A stretch of DNA of 51,896 nt from Nitrososphaerales archaeon (GTDB taxonomy: Archaea; Thermoproteota; Nitrososphaeria; Nitrososphaerales; Gagatemarchaeaceae). The notes beneath the pieces were generated by a model. That model was not told the DNA's origin. It saw only the letters and a list, made by a program, of their open reading frames with translations, and made no database searches. Below are positions 37,224 to 46,417 of the stretch, piece by piece. The stretch lies in contig JASHUU010000007.1 in NCBI GenBank assembly GCA_030039795.1, positions 1 to 51,896 on the forward strand, written 5' to 3'. The translations under genes and the position numbers were made by a program. Position 1 is the stretch's first letter; every line of letters starts with the position of its first letter.

Positions 37224-38262
37224 ACGACTCGAAGGCGACCTTGGCCTCCGGATAGGGCATCTGGACGGGCGGGTGCTTGAAGCAAAACGCGGAGATGCTC
37301 TCGAGCCTCCCGCTGACGCCCCTGTCGAGCGCCACCTTCGTGCCTCTTATCGCGTCGACCATGACGCCCCCGCTGTCGTAGGCGTCAACGACGTGGAGCT
37401 TCACGTCGACCTTCACCACGGTCCCCCCGAAGTACCTTCCCTTGAGCCATATGTAGCACACCTTGTCGTTGTCGAGGAACGGGACGTAGTCTGACGGGCC
37501 TATCCTGGTCGGCACCTCGTAGGGGGCCATCGCCCTGACCGCGCTCGTCTTGCTCTCGCGCTTGTCTTTGAGCCTGCTCTCCTCCAGCATGTTGAGGAAG
37601 TCCGCGTCCCCTCCGATGTTCAACTGGTATGTCTCGTCCACCTTCACCCCTCTGTCCACGGCCATCTTCACGAGCGTCTTGTGGAGGACGGTGGCGCCCA
37701 CCTGGCTCATCACGTCGTCCCCTGCCACGGGCAGGCCGGCCTTTGCGAACCTCGCCGCCCACGCCTTGTCAGAGGCGACGAAGACCGGGATGGCGTTGAT
37801 GAACCCGAGGCCGGCCTCAAGCGCCGCCTCGGCGTAGGCGCGGGTCGCTGCGGTGCTCCCCACCGGCAGGTAGTTCACCAAGATGTCCGCGCCGCTCTTC
37901 TCCAGCTCTTCCACCACGTCCGCCTCCGCGCGGGGGTCCACCGGCACGACGCCTTTCAGGTACTTGCCTATGCCGTCCAGCAGGGGGCCCCTCATCACCT
38001 TCACCCCCGTCTTCGGCACCTCGGCTATCTTCACAGTGTTGTTCGGCGGCTGGAGTATGGCGTCGGCCAGGTCCCTGCCCACCTTCCTTGAGCTCACGTC
38101 GAAGGCCGCGACGAACTCGATGTCGGAGGGGCCGTACCCGCCGACCCTTTCGTATGTCAACCCTCCTTCCTCGTACCCGTGCTCCTCGTAGTACCTGATC
38201 CCCTGGACTATGGCCGAGGCGCAGTTGCCTACTCCGGCCAGGGCTACCTTTACCTTCCCCAA
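37198..38262 (-). CDS. ino1: myo-inositol-1-phosphate synthase, archaeal type
   Basis: VALAGVGNCASAIVQGIRYYEE, VNYLPVGSTAATRAYAEAALEAGLGFINAIPVFVAS, GDDVMSQVGATVLHKTLVKM, NIGGDADFLNM. Confidence 0.94.
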   Translation of the reverse strand: MGKVKVALAGVGNCASAIVQGIRYYEEHGYEEGGLTYERVGGYGPSDIEFVAAFDVSSRKVGRDLADAILQPPNNTVKIAEVPKTGVKVMRGPLLDGIGKYLKGVVPVDPRAEADVVEELEKSGADILVNYLPVGSTAATRAYAEAALEAGLGFINAIPVFVASDKAWAARFAKAGLPVAGDDVMSQVGATVLHKTLVKMAVDRGVKVDETYQLNIGGDADFLNMLEESRLKDKRESKTSAVRAMAPYEVPTRIGPSDYVPFLDNDKVCYIWLKGRYFGGTVVKVDVKLHVVDAYDSGGVMVDAIRGTKVALDRGVSGRLESISAFCFKHPPVQMPYPEAKVAFESFTSGKSGR

Positions 38263-38266
38263 GTCC

Positions 38267-38289
38267 CAATTTTTACGGCCGTAAAATTG
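38267..38289. promoter_or_regulatory. near-perfect palindrome in the ino1 promoter region, candidate operator
   Basis: CAATTTTTACGGCCGTAAAATTG; perfect core TTTTACGGCCGTAAAA at 38271..38286, 5 nt upstream of the ino1 start. Confidence 0.55.
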
Positions 38290-38408
38290 CTATAAAACGA
38301 TTTTGCGGGCAGGCAGGCTCGCAGCGTCGTCCCCGCAGACCTGGCGGAGGGCCGGCAGGCGCGCGGCCTCCGGAACGCTAATAATCGGCGGCGGCCGCGT
38401 CTTCTCGC

Positions 38409-38846
38409 ATGGAAGAGCGGTCGGCCGGGGCCGTCGTCTTCAGGCTTGCAGGCAAGGACAGGGAGTACCTCCTCCTGCAGAACGCCGGGCGGTGGGACTT
38501 CCCGAAGGGAGGGATAGAAATGGGGGAGGAGGAGCTCGACACCGTCAGGCGGGAGGTAGGGGAAGAGACAGGTCTCAAGGACCTGGCCATAGTCCCGGGG
38601 TTCAGGCGGGTCATCGAGTACTTCTACAGGAGGGACAACAAGAACATCCACAAGGAGGTCGCCTACCACCTCGCGAGGACCGACGAGGCCAAGGTCGAAA
38701 TCTCCTTCGAGCACCAGGCCTTCGGGTGGTTCACGTACCAGGAAGCCCTGCAGAGGGCGTCCTACGAGAACTCGAAGAAGACGCTCGCGGAGGCCGAGAG
38801 GTTCATGGCCAAGGCGGCGAAGCCTCAGAACTCCACCAGCGGGTGA
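38409..38846 (+). CDS. NUDIX hydrolase (Ap4A hydrolase-like)
   Basis: SAGAVVFRLAGKDREYLLLQNAGRWDFPKGGIEMGEEELDTVRREVGEETGL (Nudix box). Confidence 0.93.
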   Translation: MEERSAGAVVFRLAGKDREYLLLQNAGRWDFPKGGIEMGEEELDTVRREVGEETGLKDLAIVPGFRRVIEYFYRRDNKNIHKEVAYHLARTDEAKVEISFEHQAFGWFTYQEALQRASYENSKKTLAEAERFMAKAAKPQNSTSG

Positions 38847-39445
38847 GGGCCCGCGAGCCTCACCACCTTGATGTAGTGATACCCAGGCTCGTCCGTCTTC
38901 TTCACGTACATCGTCTCCGTTATCCTGTCATAGGAGTACCTCAGGAACCCCAGGGGCTCGTCTGACACGGACGCGTAGAAGAATATGGACGCCTCCTCGT
39001 AGTCGTCTATCCTTGCGAACGTGCCGACCACCCTGCCCTTGCCGCCCTTGAACGTGAACAGGGGGAGGGGCGGCTCCTCGAAGAGCGTCTTGTAGGCCCC
39101 TATCTTCACCAGGCTGGGTATGTTCTCGACCTCCACCGACATGAACCTCTCGGGGAAGCCCTCCTTCTCGAGGAGCGGCTGGGGCATCTTCTGCACCCTG
39201 ATGACGGGCGCGTACAGGTAGGATGCGTTGTTCGCCGAGTTCACGAGCTGGACCTCCTCTCCCTCCCCGGTGGTGCGGTAGGCGAGGAACTCGTCCACGC
39301 TCCCGTTGTCGAAATAGTAGAAGATCGGCGTGCCCATGTAGAGGTCGGCCTGGGCCGCGATCCTGACGTCGTCCTTGTGCTTGAAGGCGAAGAGCGGGAA
39401 GGGCGCCCTCTCGAGCGCGCACGACAGCCTCCCGAGCTCGAGCAT
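38825..39445 (-). CDS. conserved archaeal protein of unknown function
   Basis: Coherent codon usage; reads MLELGRLSCALERAPFPLFAFKHKDDVRIAAQADLYMGTPIFYYFDNGSVDEFLAYRT. Confidence 0.6.
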   Translation of the reverse strand: MLELGRLSCALERAPFPLFAFKHKDDVRIAAQADLYMGTPIFYYFDNGSVDEFLAYRTTGEGEEVQLVNSANNASYLYAPVIRVQKMPQPLLEKEGFPERFMSVEVENIPSLVKIGAYKTLFEEPPLPLFTFKGGKGRVVGTFARIDDYEEASIFFYASVSDEPLGFLRYSYDRITETMYVKKTDEPGYHYIKVVRLAGPHPLVEF

Positions 39446-39601
39446 CGACTCGAGGCCGACGTAGCAAGCGCCGCCTATCCTCTGTTCCTCCTTCTTCGGC
39501 AAATTTGCAGGTCCGGCTTCCGTGTCCGTTATAAATCTGAACGCTGTCGAGCGCCTGCCGGAGGCGTCGCAGTCTAAAGCAGCGCGAAGTCCCGCCCTGC
39601 C

Positions 39602-39997
39602 GTGAGCGACTGGAGGGAGGAGACCTCGCTCGACCTGAAGGACGCGAGGCTGAGGATAGAGGCCGCCATCGGCTCCATCTCTGGAGACCCGACGGAGGCG
39701 CAGGTCCGGTCTATCTGGCTCGCCTACGTCTGGCTGGAGAAGAGCATAGTCTTCATCAGGTTGGAGATACACGAAGAGAACCCCGGCAGGTTCATCTCCG
39801 CCAAGGCATACCGCGTCCCAGACGAGAGGCAGGCGCTCCAGTTCGCCCTGCGTAACCTCGTGAAGGGGTCGCAGAGCTTCGAGGCCGGGGCGTTCGGGCA
39901 GGCGCTCAAAGAGCTCCGCGAGGCGCGCAACTATCTACGTGTCCTCGTGAAGGAGCTTTGGGCGAGAAGGAACCGCGCCCGGAGACAGCCCGGCTAG
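39602..39997 (+). CDS. small helical protein (HEPN-like?), unknown function
   Basis: Alpha-helical composition, IRLEIHEENPGRFI; ends 4 nt inside the convergent gene. Confidence 0.6.
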   Translation: MSDWREETSLDLKDARLRIEAAIGSISGDPTEAQVRSIWLAYVWLEKSIVFIRLEIHEENPGRFISAKAYRVPDERQALQFALRNLVKGSQSFEAGAFGQALKELREARNYLRVLVKELWARRNRARRQPG

Positions 39998-40515
39998 GCC
40001 TCGGGTTCGTCCGCTTCTTCCTTCTTCTCGTCCTTTTCTTCAGCCTGCTTCTTCTTCTTCGCCTGCGCCTTCTTCTTGGATGTCTTCGGCTTCTCGGCCT
40101 TCGCGGCTTTCGCCGGGGTCGCCTGGCCCTCCTTCGCGGACGCCTCAGCCTGGCCTTCGTCCTTCGGCGTCTCCTCAGGCTCCGGCGCCGGCAGCTTCGG
40201 CTTCTCTTGCTGCTCCTTCTTCGCCGCCTTCTCCTTCTCCTTCTTCTCTTCCTCCTCCTTCTCGCCCAGGATTATCTCCTGTATCGCCAGCTCCTTCCCT
40301 GTCACGAAGACCCTGTACTTCTTCCTCTCTCCGTTCATGAACAGGTACCGCTTGATGTACGTCTTCACGTGCCTCGGCTTCACGCCAGACCTGACCGCCT
40401 CGTCCTCTATCTCAATCGAGTCGGCTTCCACGGTCGGCTTCGTCCCCACCCTCGGCTCCAAGAAGGCCGCTATGTCCTCCCCCTTGTCCTTCAGGCTGCC
40501 GAGTTCTACCTTCAA
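39994..40515 (-). CDS. possible eL22 (L22e)-like ribosomal protein with long Lys/Ala/Glu tail
   Basis: AAFLEPRVG..SIEIEDEAVRSGVKPRHVKTYIKRYLFMNGERKKYRVFVTGKELAIQEIILGEKEEEEKKEKEK resembles the eukaryotic L22e core. Confidence 0.6.
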   Translation of the reverse strand: MKVELGSLKDKGEDIAAFLEPRVGTKPTVEADSIEIEDEAVRSGVKPRHVKTYIKRYLFMNGERKKYRVFVTGKELAIQEIILGEKEEEEKKEKEKAAKKEQQEKPKLPAPEPEETPKDEGQAEASAKEGQATPAKAAKAEKPKTSKKKAQAKKKKQAEEKDEKKEEADEPEA

Positions 40516-40591
40516 GTCAGGCTCCTCCTCCTCTCTCCCGTTATAACGATTGTTGCGACGAGGGCCCTTCGGCCGGCCTCCCTCGCACAGG

Positions 40592-41374
40592 TCACTTCCC
40601 GTACCTCCTCCGCCTCTTCTGGTAGGTCCTCACCGCGCGCAGCAGGTCGATGAACCTGAACGCCGGCCAGAAGACGTCCACGAAGACAAGCTCAGAGTAC
40701 GCCCCCTGCCAGAGGAGGAACCCGCTCATCCTCTCCTCTCCCGATGTCCTGATTATCAGGTCCGGCTCCTGGTTGGGAAGGAACGAGGTGTAGAGCCTCT
40801 TCGAGACGGTCTCCTCGCTTATCTCCCCCGGGTTCAGCCTGCCGTTCCTCACGTCCTGCGCCACGGACCTGACCATGTCGGTTATCTCAGCCCTCCCGCC
40901 GTAAGCGAGCGCTATGTTCAGGTAGTGGCCGTCGTACTCCGAGGTCTTCGCCTCGATCTCCGTGAGGAGCTGCCTGACGGACGACGGCAGGAGCCCGAGC
41001 TCGCCTATCGCCTTGACCTTCACCCTGTACCTCACTATCCTCTCGTCGGTGAGGAGCTTGGCCAGGCGCGCCTGGATGAGGGTGAAGAGGGCCGCCAGCT
41101 CCTCGGGCGTCCTCTCGAGGTTCTCAGTGGAGAGGACGTAGAGCGTGACCGTCTTGATGCCTATCTGGTGGCACCACTCGAGGAGCTCCTCCGCGCGGTT
41201 GGCTCCCTCCTCGTGCCCCACGCCCTTGGAGAGCCGCTGGCTCGCCGCCCATCTCCTGTTGCCGTCCAGCACTATCCCTACGTGCGACGGGACCTCGTCC
41301 CTCTCCACCTGCGACTTCAGCCGCCTCTCGTACACTTTGTAGACGCCCAGCACGTTGAGGGCTGACTCGAGCAA
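40592..41374 (-). CDS. uppS: cis-prenyltransferase (undecaprenyl diphosphate synthase family)
   Basis: HVGIVLDGNRRWAASQRLSKGVGHEEGANRAEELLEWCHQIGIKTVTLYVLSTENLERT, PDLIIRTSGEERMSGFLLWQGAYSELVF. Confidence 0.96.
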   Translation of the reverse strand: MLESALNVLGVYKVYERRLKSQVERDEVPSHVGIVLDGNRRWAASQRLSKGVGHEEGANRAEELLEWCHQIGIKTVTLYVLSTENLERTPEELAALFTLIQARLAKLLTDERIVRYRVKVKAIGELGLLPSSVRQLLTEIEAKTSEYDGHYLNIALAYGGRAEITDMVRSVAQDVRNGRLNPGEISEETVSKRLYTSFLPNQEPDLIIRTSGEERMSGFLLWQGAYSELVFVDVFWPAFRFIDLLRAVRTYQKRRRRYGK

Positions 41375-41386
41375 CTGAGACCCGCT

Positions 41387-42496
41387 TCAGGGCGCCGCCC
41401 TGGTCCTAACCTTCGGGTAGATGGCGACAGTCAGGGTGAAGATGGCGGCCAGGCCTATCAGGACGTAGGAGACCAGGAGGAACGACGCCTCCGCGGCGCC
41501 GTTCTCAAGGAAGACGGAGAAGGTCCGTATGGGGAAGTACAGGATCGCCAGCATCAAGAGGAGGAACCCGTCCCGCCTCCACCTTATGCTGTCCCTAGCG
41601 ATGTGAGAGAGGAGCGCGCCCGCCGAGTAGATGGCCACGCCGCCCCACACGAGCGCGAGACTGCCGCCGATCATGTATCCCGCGAGCTGGGCGCCGTACA
41701 CGAGGAGCGCCGACGGGTGAGACACGACCTGGCTCCACCCCTGGGCGCCTGTCATCGCGTTGTACCCTGCCAGAAGGCCGGCGACCACGATCAGGACGCT
41801 CGCGATCATCGAGAAGAGCCTCATGTATCCGGTCGGCCCCCTGTGGAGAAGGACCGCCACCGTCCTGTCTATGTTGAAGCCTCTGATCAGGAACGCGCCC
41901 CCGACTATCAGGAGGGTCGCGAGCTCCGCGTCGAAGACCTGCCCCGAGATTATGAGCACACCCGCGAGGATCAGGATCAGCCCGGGCACCCCGAGGCTCC
42001 ACCTCGAGTAGCGCGAGTCGAATATCAGCATCCTGAGGTACCTTCCAAGGACCTGGTACGTCTCCTCCACGGTCTGGCTGTGCTTCACCGCTACCCTCTC
42101 GACGGACACGATGGGCTTTATGCTCTGGACGATCGGGATCACGTTCTCGTCTTCCCCCCCGTCCGAGACCAGGACCACGCCGGCGTACTGCCCGGCGCCA
42201 AGGACGCTCGCAACCTCCTTCCCTATCCTCCTGTCGGCGTCGAACCCCCCGTTGACGTCCCCGCAGACTATCGCGACCTCGCAGGGGGTCCCAGACCTCC
42301 TGAGGTCGTCGCACTTCTTGACGGCCGCGAAGATCGCGTTCGCGTCCGCCTCCTCGGGATCCGCGAGGGCAAGCTTCGTGGCTGCGGCGACGGCCTCGTC
42401 CCTCCCCACGACCGGCGTAGGGACCCTCGCCTTGGCTCCCAGGTCGTCGTCCCTGTCCACGCACAAGACAAGATACGTCTCATCTTGCTCCGCCAT
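41387..42496 (-). CDS. DUF373-family membrane protein
   Basis: YLVLCVDRDDDLGAKARVPTPVVGRDEAVAAATKLALADPEEADANAIFAAVK, GDVNGGFDADRRIGKEV; multiple TM helices. Confidence 0.88.
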   Translation of the reverse strand: MAEQDETYLVLCVDRDDDLGAKARVPTPVVGRDEAVAAATKLALADPEEADANAIFAAVKKCDDLRRSGTPCEVAIVCGDVNGGFDADRRIGKEVASVLGAGQYAGVVLVSDGGEDENVIPIVQSIKPIVSVERVAVKHSQTVEETYQVLGRYLRMLIFDSRYSRWSLGVPGLILILAGVLIISGQVFDAELATLLIVGGAFLIRGFNIDRTVAVLLHRGPTGYMRLFSMIASVLIVVAGLLAGYNAMTGAQGWSQVVSHPSALLVYGAQLAGYMIGGSLALVWGGVAIYSAGALLSHIARDSIRWRRDGFLLLMLAILYFPIRTFSVFLENGAAEASFLLVSYVLIGLAAIFTLTVAIYPKVRTRAAP

Positions 42497-42555
42497 CGCA
42501 CCTTCGCGGAAAAAGTCCGCTCGTCCATACTTAAGTATAGTCCGGCCCCAACCGG

Positions 42556-44238
42556 ATGAAAGGCTTGGAACCGCGCGCCTGGGACAAGTCTTGGCCTGTC
42601 GGCCTCCCCAAGGAGGCGTCCGTCGGCCCCGCCCCGCTCTACTCGATACTCACGGAGTCCGCGAAGAAGTTCGGAGCGAGGCCCTGCCTGCGGTACCAGG
42701 GGCGGACCCTCACCTACTCCGACGTCGACGACCTGTCCTCGAGGGTGGCGTCCGGCCTCCTCTCGCTAGGGCTCTCGGACGGCGACCGGGTGGCCATACT
42801 CTCGCCCAACACGCCTCAGTTCGTGGCCAGCTACTTCGGCATCCTCAAGGCGGGAGGCGTCGTAGTCCCATGCAGCCCGCTCTACAAGGAGAGGGAGCTG
42901 GAGTCGCAGCTCCGCGACTCGGGGGCGTCCATGATAGTGGCTGCCAACGACGTCGTCGGGGGCAACGACCTCTACGCGAGCCTGCAAGGGTGCAGAGGCA
43001 GGCTCGAGCTCAGGCACGTCATAACCGCGAGCGTGACGGACTACCTCCCCTCGGCCAAGCGAGCTCTCGCGGGCCTGGCCAAGGTGAAGAACGTAAAGAG
43101 GGCTGACACCGTCGAGTTCAAGGAGCTGGTGAAGGGCAGCCGCCCTCTCGAGTCGCCCGTCCGGGTGGACCCTGAGCGGGACCCTGCCGTCCTGCAGTAC
43201 ACCGGGGGGACGACGGGGGTCTCCAAAGGGGCCGTCCTGACGCATTACAACCTGCTGGCCGCCACCTCGATAGCCCAACTCCCGATCGGCCTAGGCGAGG
43301 CGGACGTCACGATGGCGGTCCTCCCCCTGTTCCACATATTCGGCATGATCGCCTCGATGAACCTCCCGATGCTCACGGGCGGGCGGGCGGTGCTCCTTCC
43401 GAGGTTCGACGTCAGGGAGGTCATGCGCGCGATAGGGCGGGAGGGCGCGACCTTCTTCCCCGGCGTGCCTACGATGTACATCGCGATCAACAACCACCCG
43501 GACGCAGCGAAGTTCAGGCTCAAGAGCGTCAGGGTCGCGTTCTCAGGTGGAGCGCCCCTCCCTGCGGCCGTGAGGCAGAGGTTCAACGAGCTGACGGGCG
43601 GGAACCTGGTCGAGGGCTACGGGCTGACTGAGACCTCCGCGGTCGGCTGCACGAACCCCATCAGGGGAGGGAAGTCGAGGGACGGGTCCGTCGGCATGCC
43701 CTTCCCTTCCACGGACGCGAGGATAGTGTCTCTCGACGACCCCGGGCACGAGCTCGGGCCGGAGGAGGTGGGCGAGCTGGCCCTCAGCGGACCACAAGTG
43801 ATGAAAGAGTACTGGCGGAACGAAGGCGAGACGAGGGCGGTGCTGTCCGGCGGCTGGCTCCTGACCGGGGACGTCGCGAAGATGGACGCGGAAGGCTATT
43901 TCCACATAGTCGACAGGAAGAAGGACATGGTAAGCGTAGGAGGGCTCAAGGTCTACCCCCGCGAGGTGGAGGAGGTGCTCTTCGAGCACCCGGCGGTGAA
44001 GGAGGCCGCGGTCGTCGGAGTCCCCGACCCCTACATGGGGGAGTCGGTCAAGGCGTTCGTAGTCCTGAAGGATCCCTCGAGGCAGGCCACGGCGGAGGCC
44101 GACATAGTCTCATTCTGCGCGGAGAGGCTCGCCAAGTACAAGGTCCCGCACTCGGTCGCGTTCGTCCCCGAGCTCCCCAAGACGCTCGTGGGGAAGGTGC
44201 TGAGGAGGAGGCTCAGGGAAGGTCCGGCTACCGGCTGA
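42556..44238 (+). CDS. AMP-forming acyl-CoA synthetase (long-chain fatty acid-CoA ligase type)
   Basis: LQYTGGTTGVSKGAVLTHYNLLA, GYGLTETSAVGCTNP, GWLLTGDVAKMDAEGYFHIVDRKKDMVSVGGLKVYPREVEEVL. Confidence 0.95.
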   Translation: MKGLEPRAWDKSWPVGLPKEASVGPAPLYSILTESAKKFGARPCLRYQGRTLTYSDVDDLSSRVASGLLSLGLSDGDRVAILSPNTPQFVASYFGILKAGGVVVPCSPLYKERELESQLRDSGASMIVAANDVVGGNDLYASLQGCRGRLELRHVITASVTDYLPSAKRALAGLAKVKNVKRADTVEFKELVKGSRPLESPVRVDPERDPAVLQYTGGTTGVSKGAVLTHYNLLAATSIAQLPIGLGEADVTMAVLPLFHIFGMIASMNLPMLTGGRAVLLPRFDVREVMRAIGREGATFFPGVPTMYIAINNHPDAAKFRLKSVRVAFSGGAPLPAAVRQRFNELTGGNLVEGYGLTETSAVGCTNPIRGGKSRDGSVGMPFPSTDARIVSLDDPGHELGPEEVGELALSGPQVMKEYWRNEGETRAVLSGGWLLTGDVAKMDAEGYFHIVDRKKDMVSVGGLKVYPREVEEVLFEHPAVKEAAVVGVPDPYMGESVKAFVVLKDPSRQATAEADIVSFCAERLAKYKVPHSVAFVPELPKTLVGKVLRRRLREGPATG

Positions 44239-45406
44239 CGACCATCGCCACGGCGTTCCCGCCCCCGAGGCAGAGGGTGGCGAGCCCTGTCTTCTTGCCC
44301 GTGCTCCTCATGGAGTGCACGAGGGTGGTCAGCACCCTGGCCCCGCTGCATCCTATGGGATGCCCGAGCGCCACGGCCCCTCCTCTGACGTTGAACCTGT
44401 CTTCGGGCACCCGCAGCTCTCTGCGGACGGCTATCGACGCCGTCGAGTAAGCCTCGTTGTGCTCAAAGAGGTCCACGTCCTCGACCGTCATCCTCGCCCG
44501 CTTCAGGAGGGCCCGCGTGGTGGGGATCGGCGCCTCCATCACGCGCGCCGGCTCGAGCCCGCCCGTCCCGTAGGCCACTATCCTCGCTATCGGCTTCGCG
44601 CCGAGCCTGTCTGCCGCCTCCTCTGACGCCACCACCAGCGCGGCGGCGCCGTCGCTGAGCTGCGACGAGTTCCCGGCCGTGAGGACGCCGCCGGGCTTGA
44701 ACACTGGCTTCAGCTTTGACAGCTTCTCGACGGTCGTGTCCCCCCTGATGCATTCGTCCTTCCGGAAGTCGGTCACCGTCCCGTCCTCGTGCTCTATCTG
44801 CACGTCGACTATCTCGTCTTCGAAGAGGCCCCCGTCGGACGCCTTAGCCGCGCGCGTGTGGCTCGAGTACGCGTACTCGTCAGCCTCCCTCCTGGTGATC
44901 CCGTACTTCTTCGCCACGAGCTCGCCCGTGATGCCCATGTGGTAGTCGTGGTAGGCGTCCCACAGGCCGTCGCTGGTCATCGCGTCCTGGAAGAGGACGT
45001 CCCCGAACTTTATCCCCCACCTCGCCTTCTTGACCAGGTAGGGTGCGTTGCTCATGTTCTCCATCCCGCCCGCGACTATCACGTCGGCGTCGCGCGCCTT
45101 GATGGCCTGCGCGGCGAACATTACCGCCTTGAGGCCGGAGCCGCAGACCTTGTTGACCGTGACCGAGCCCACAGAGAACGGGACCTTCGCATGTATGGCG
45201 GCCTGCCTCGCAGGGTTCTGGCCCAGCCCGGCGGAGACGACGTTCCCGAGGATCACTTCGTCGACCTCCGAGGTCGGGACGCGCGCCCTTCCCAGCGCCT
45301 CCTTGACGACCACCGCGCCGAGCTTCGGCGCGCTCACGCCGACGAGGCCCTTCCCGAACTTCCCTATCGCCGTCCTGCAGGCTGAGAGTAGGACGGCCTC
45401 GGTCAA
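44228..45406 (-). CDS. acetyl-CoA C-acetyltransferase (canonical thiolase)
   Basis: TVNKVCGSGLKAVMFAAQAI (catalytic Cys), NVRGGAVALGHPIGCSGARVL, TLCLGGGNAVAMVV. Confidence 0.95.
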   Translation of the reverse strand: MTEAVLLSACRTAIGKFGKGLVGVSAPKLGAVVVKEALGRARVPTSEVDEVILGNVVSAGLGQNPARQAAIHAKVPFSVGSVTVNKVCGSGLKAVMFAAQAIKARDADVIVAGGMENMSNAPYLVKKARWGIKFGDVLFQDAMTSDGLWDAYHDYHMGITGELVAKKYGITRREADEYAYSSHTRAAKASDGGLFEDEIVDVQIEHEDGTVTDFRKDECIRGDTTVEKLSKLKPVFKPGGVLTAGNSSQLSDGAAALVVASEEAADRLGAKPIARIVAYGTGGLEPARVMEAPIPTTRALLKRARMTVEDVDLFEHNEAYSTASIAVRRELRVPEDRFNVRGGAVALGHPIGCSGARVLTTLVHSMRSTGKKTGLATLCLGGGNAVAMVVSR

Positions 45407-45499
45407 TGCGCTTCGCGTCGTCAAACGACGATAATAAAACCTCCTCAAGAAGGCGGCCCCTCACGCCTAAATAGAGTCGGGGGTCGGCTTGCGCACGCG

Positions 45500-46417
45500 T
45501 TGAAGTCCCTCTCCGCGATATGGATGGACGGCAGGTTCGTTCCCTGGGACGAGGCCAAGATCCACGTGCTCACCCATGGCCTGCACTACGGGTACGCCAT
45601 CTTCGAGGGGATAAGGTGCTATTCGACTGACGCAGGCCCGGCGATATTCAGGCTGGACGAGCACATAGAGAGGTTCCTGAACAGCGCCAAGATCTACAGG
45701 ATGGACCTGGGGCACTCAGCAAAGGACCTGTCGAAGGCCTGCGTCGAGGTCGTCAGGAGGAACAAGGTGACCGAGTGCTACATCAGGCCCATAGCCTACA
45801 GCGGGTACGGCGAGATGGGCCTCAACCCGCTCACCAGCAAGATCAACGTGGCCATCGCCGTCTGGGAGTGGGGCCCGTATCTCGGGCGGGAGGCTCAGAC
45901 CGAGGGAGTCCGCGCGATGGTCTCCAGCTGGGCCAGGATAAACGCCCGCGCGATGCCGATCCAGGCCAAGTGCTCCGCCAACTACGCGAACAGCGCGCTC
46001 GCCAAGATAGAGGCGCTCGACGCCGGGTACGACGAGGCGATAATGCTCAACCACGACGGCATGGTCGCCGAGGGGCCCGGAGAGAACATCTTCAGAGTGA
46101 AGGACGGCATCCTCAGCACGCCCCCGGCCAGCTCCGGCATACTCAGGGGCATCACGAGGGACACCGTCATCGAGTTCGCGCACGAGCTGGGGCTCACGTT
46201 CTACAGGAACGACGCCACGAAGGAGGAGCTCTACACCTCAGACGAGCTCTTCTTCAGCGGCACGGCAGTGGGGATCGCCAAGATACGCGAGGTGGACGGC
46301 AGGAAGATAGGCTACGACGGCTTCCCTATCACGGACAAGATCCAGAAGATGTACTCCGACGCGGTCCACGGCAGGTCCAAGAAGCACGCGAAGTGGCTGA
46401 CCCCGGTAAGGCCGTAG
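45500..46417 (+). CDS. ilvE: branched-chain amino acid aminotransferase
   Basis: WMDGRFVPWDEAKIHVLTHGLHYGYAIFEGIRCY, NSALAKIEALDAGYDEAIMLNHDGMVAEGPGENIFRVKDG. Confidence 0.96.
   Translation: MKSLSAIWMDGRFVPWDEAKIHVLTHGLHYGYAIFEGIRCYSTDAGPAIFRLDEHIERFLNSAKIYRMDLGHSAKDLSKACVEVVRRNKVTECYIRPIAYSGYGEMGLNPLTSKINVAIAVWEWGPYLGREAQTEGVRAMVSSWARINARAMPIQAKCSANYANSALAKIEALDAGYDEAIMLNHDGMVAEGPGENIFRVKDGILSTPPASSGILRGITRDTVIEFAHELGLTFYRNDATKEELYTSDELFFSGTAVGIAKIREVDGRKIGYDGFPITDKIQKMYSDAVHGRSKKHAKWLTPVRP

Noticed and set aside
40010-40270. Tandem-like cttcttctt repeats
   Set aside because: Explained by the Lys/Glu-rich tail of the minus-strand eL22-like CDS; not a CRISPR or satellite array.
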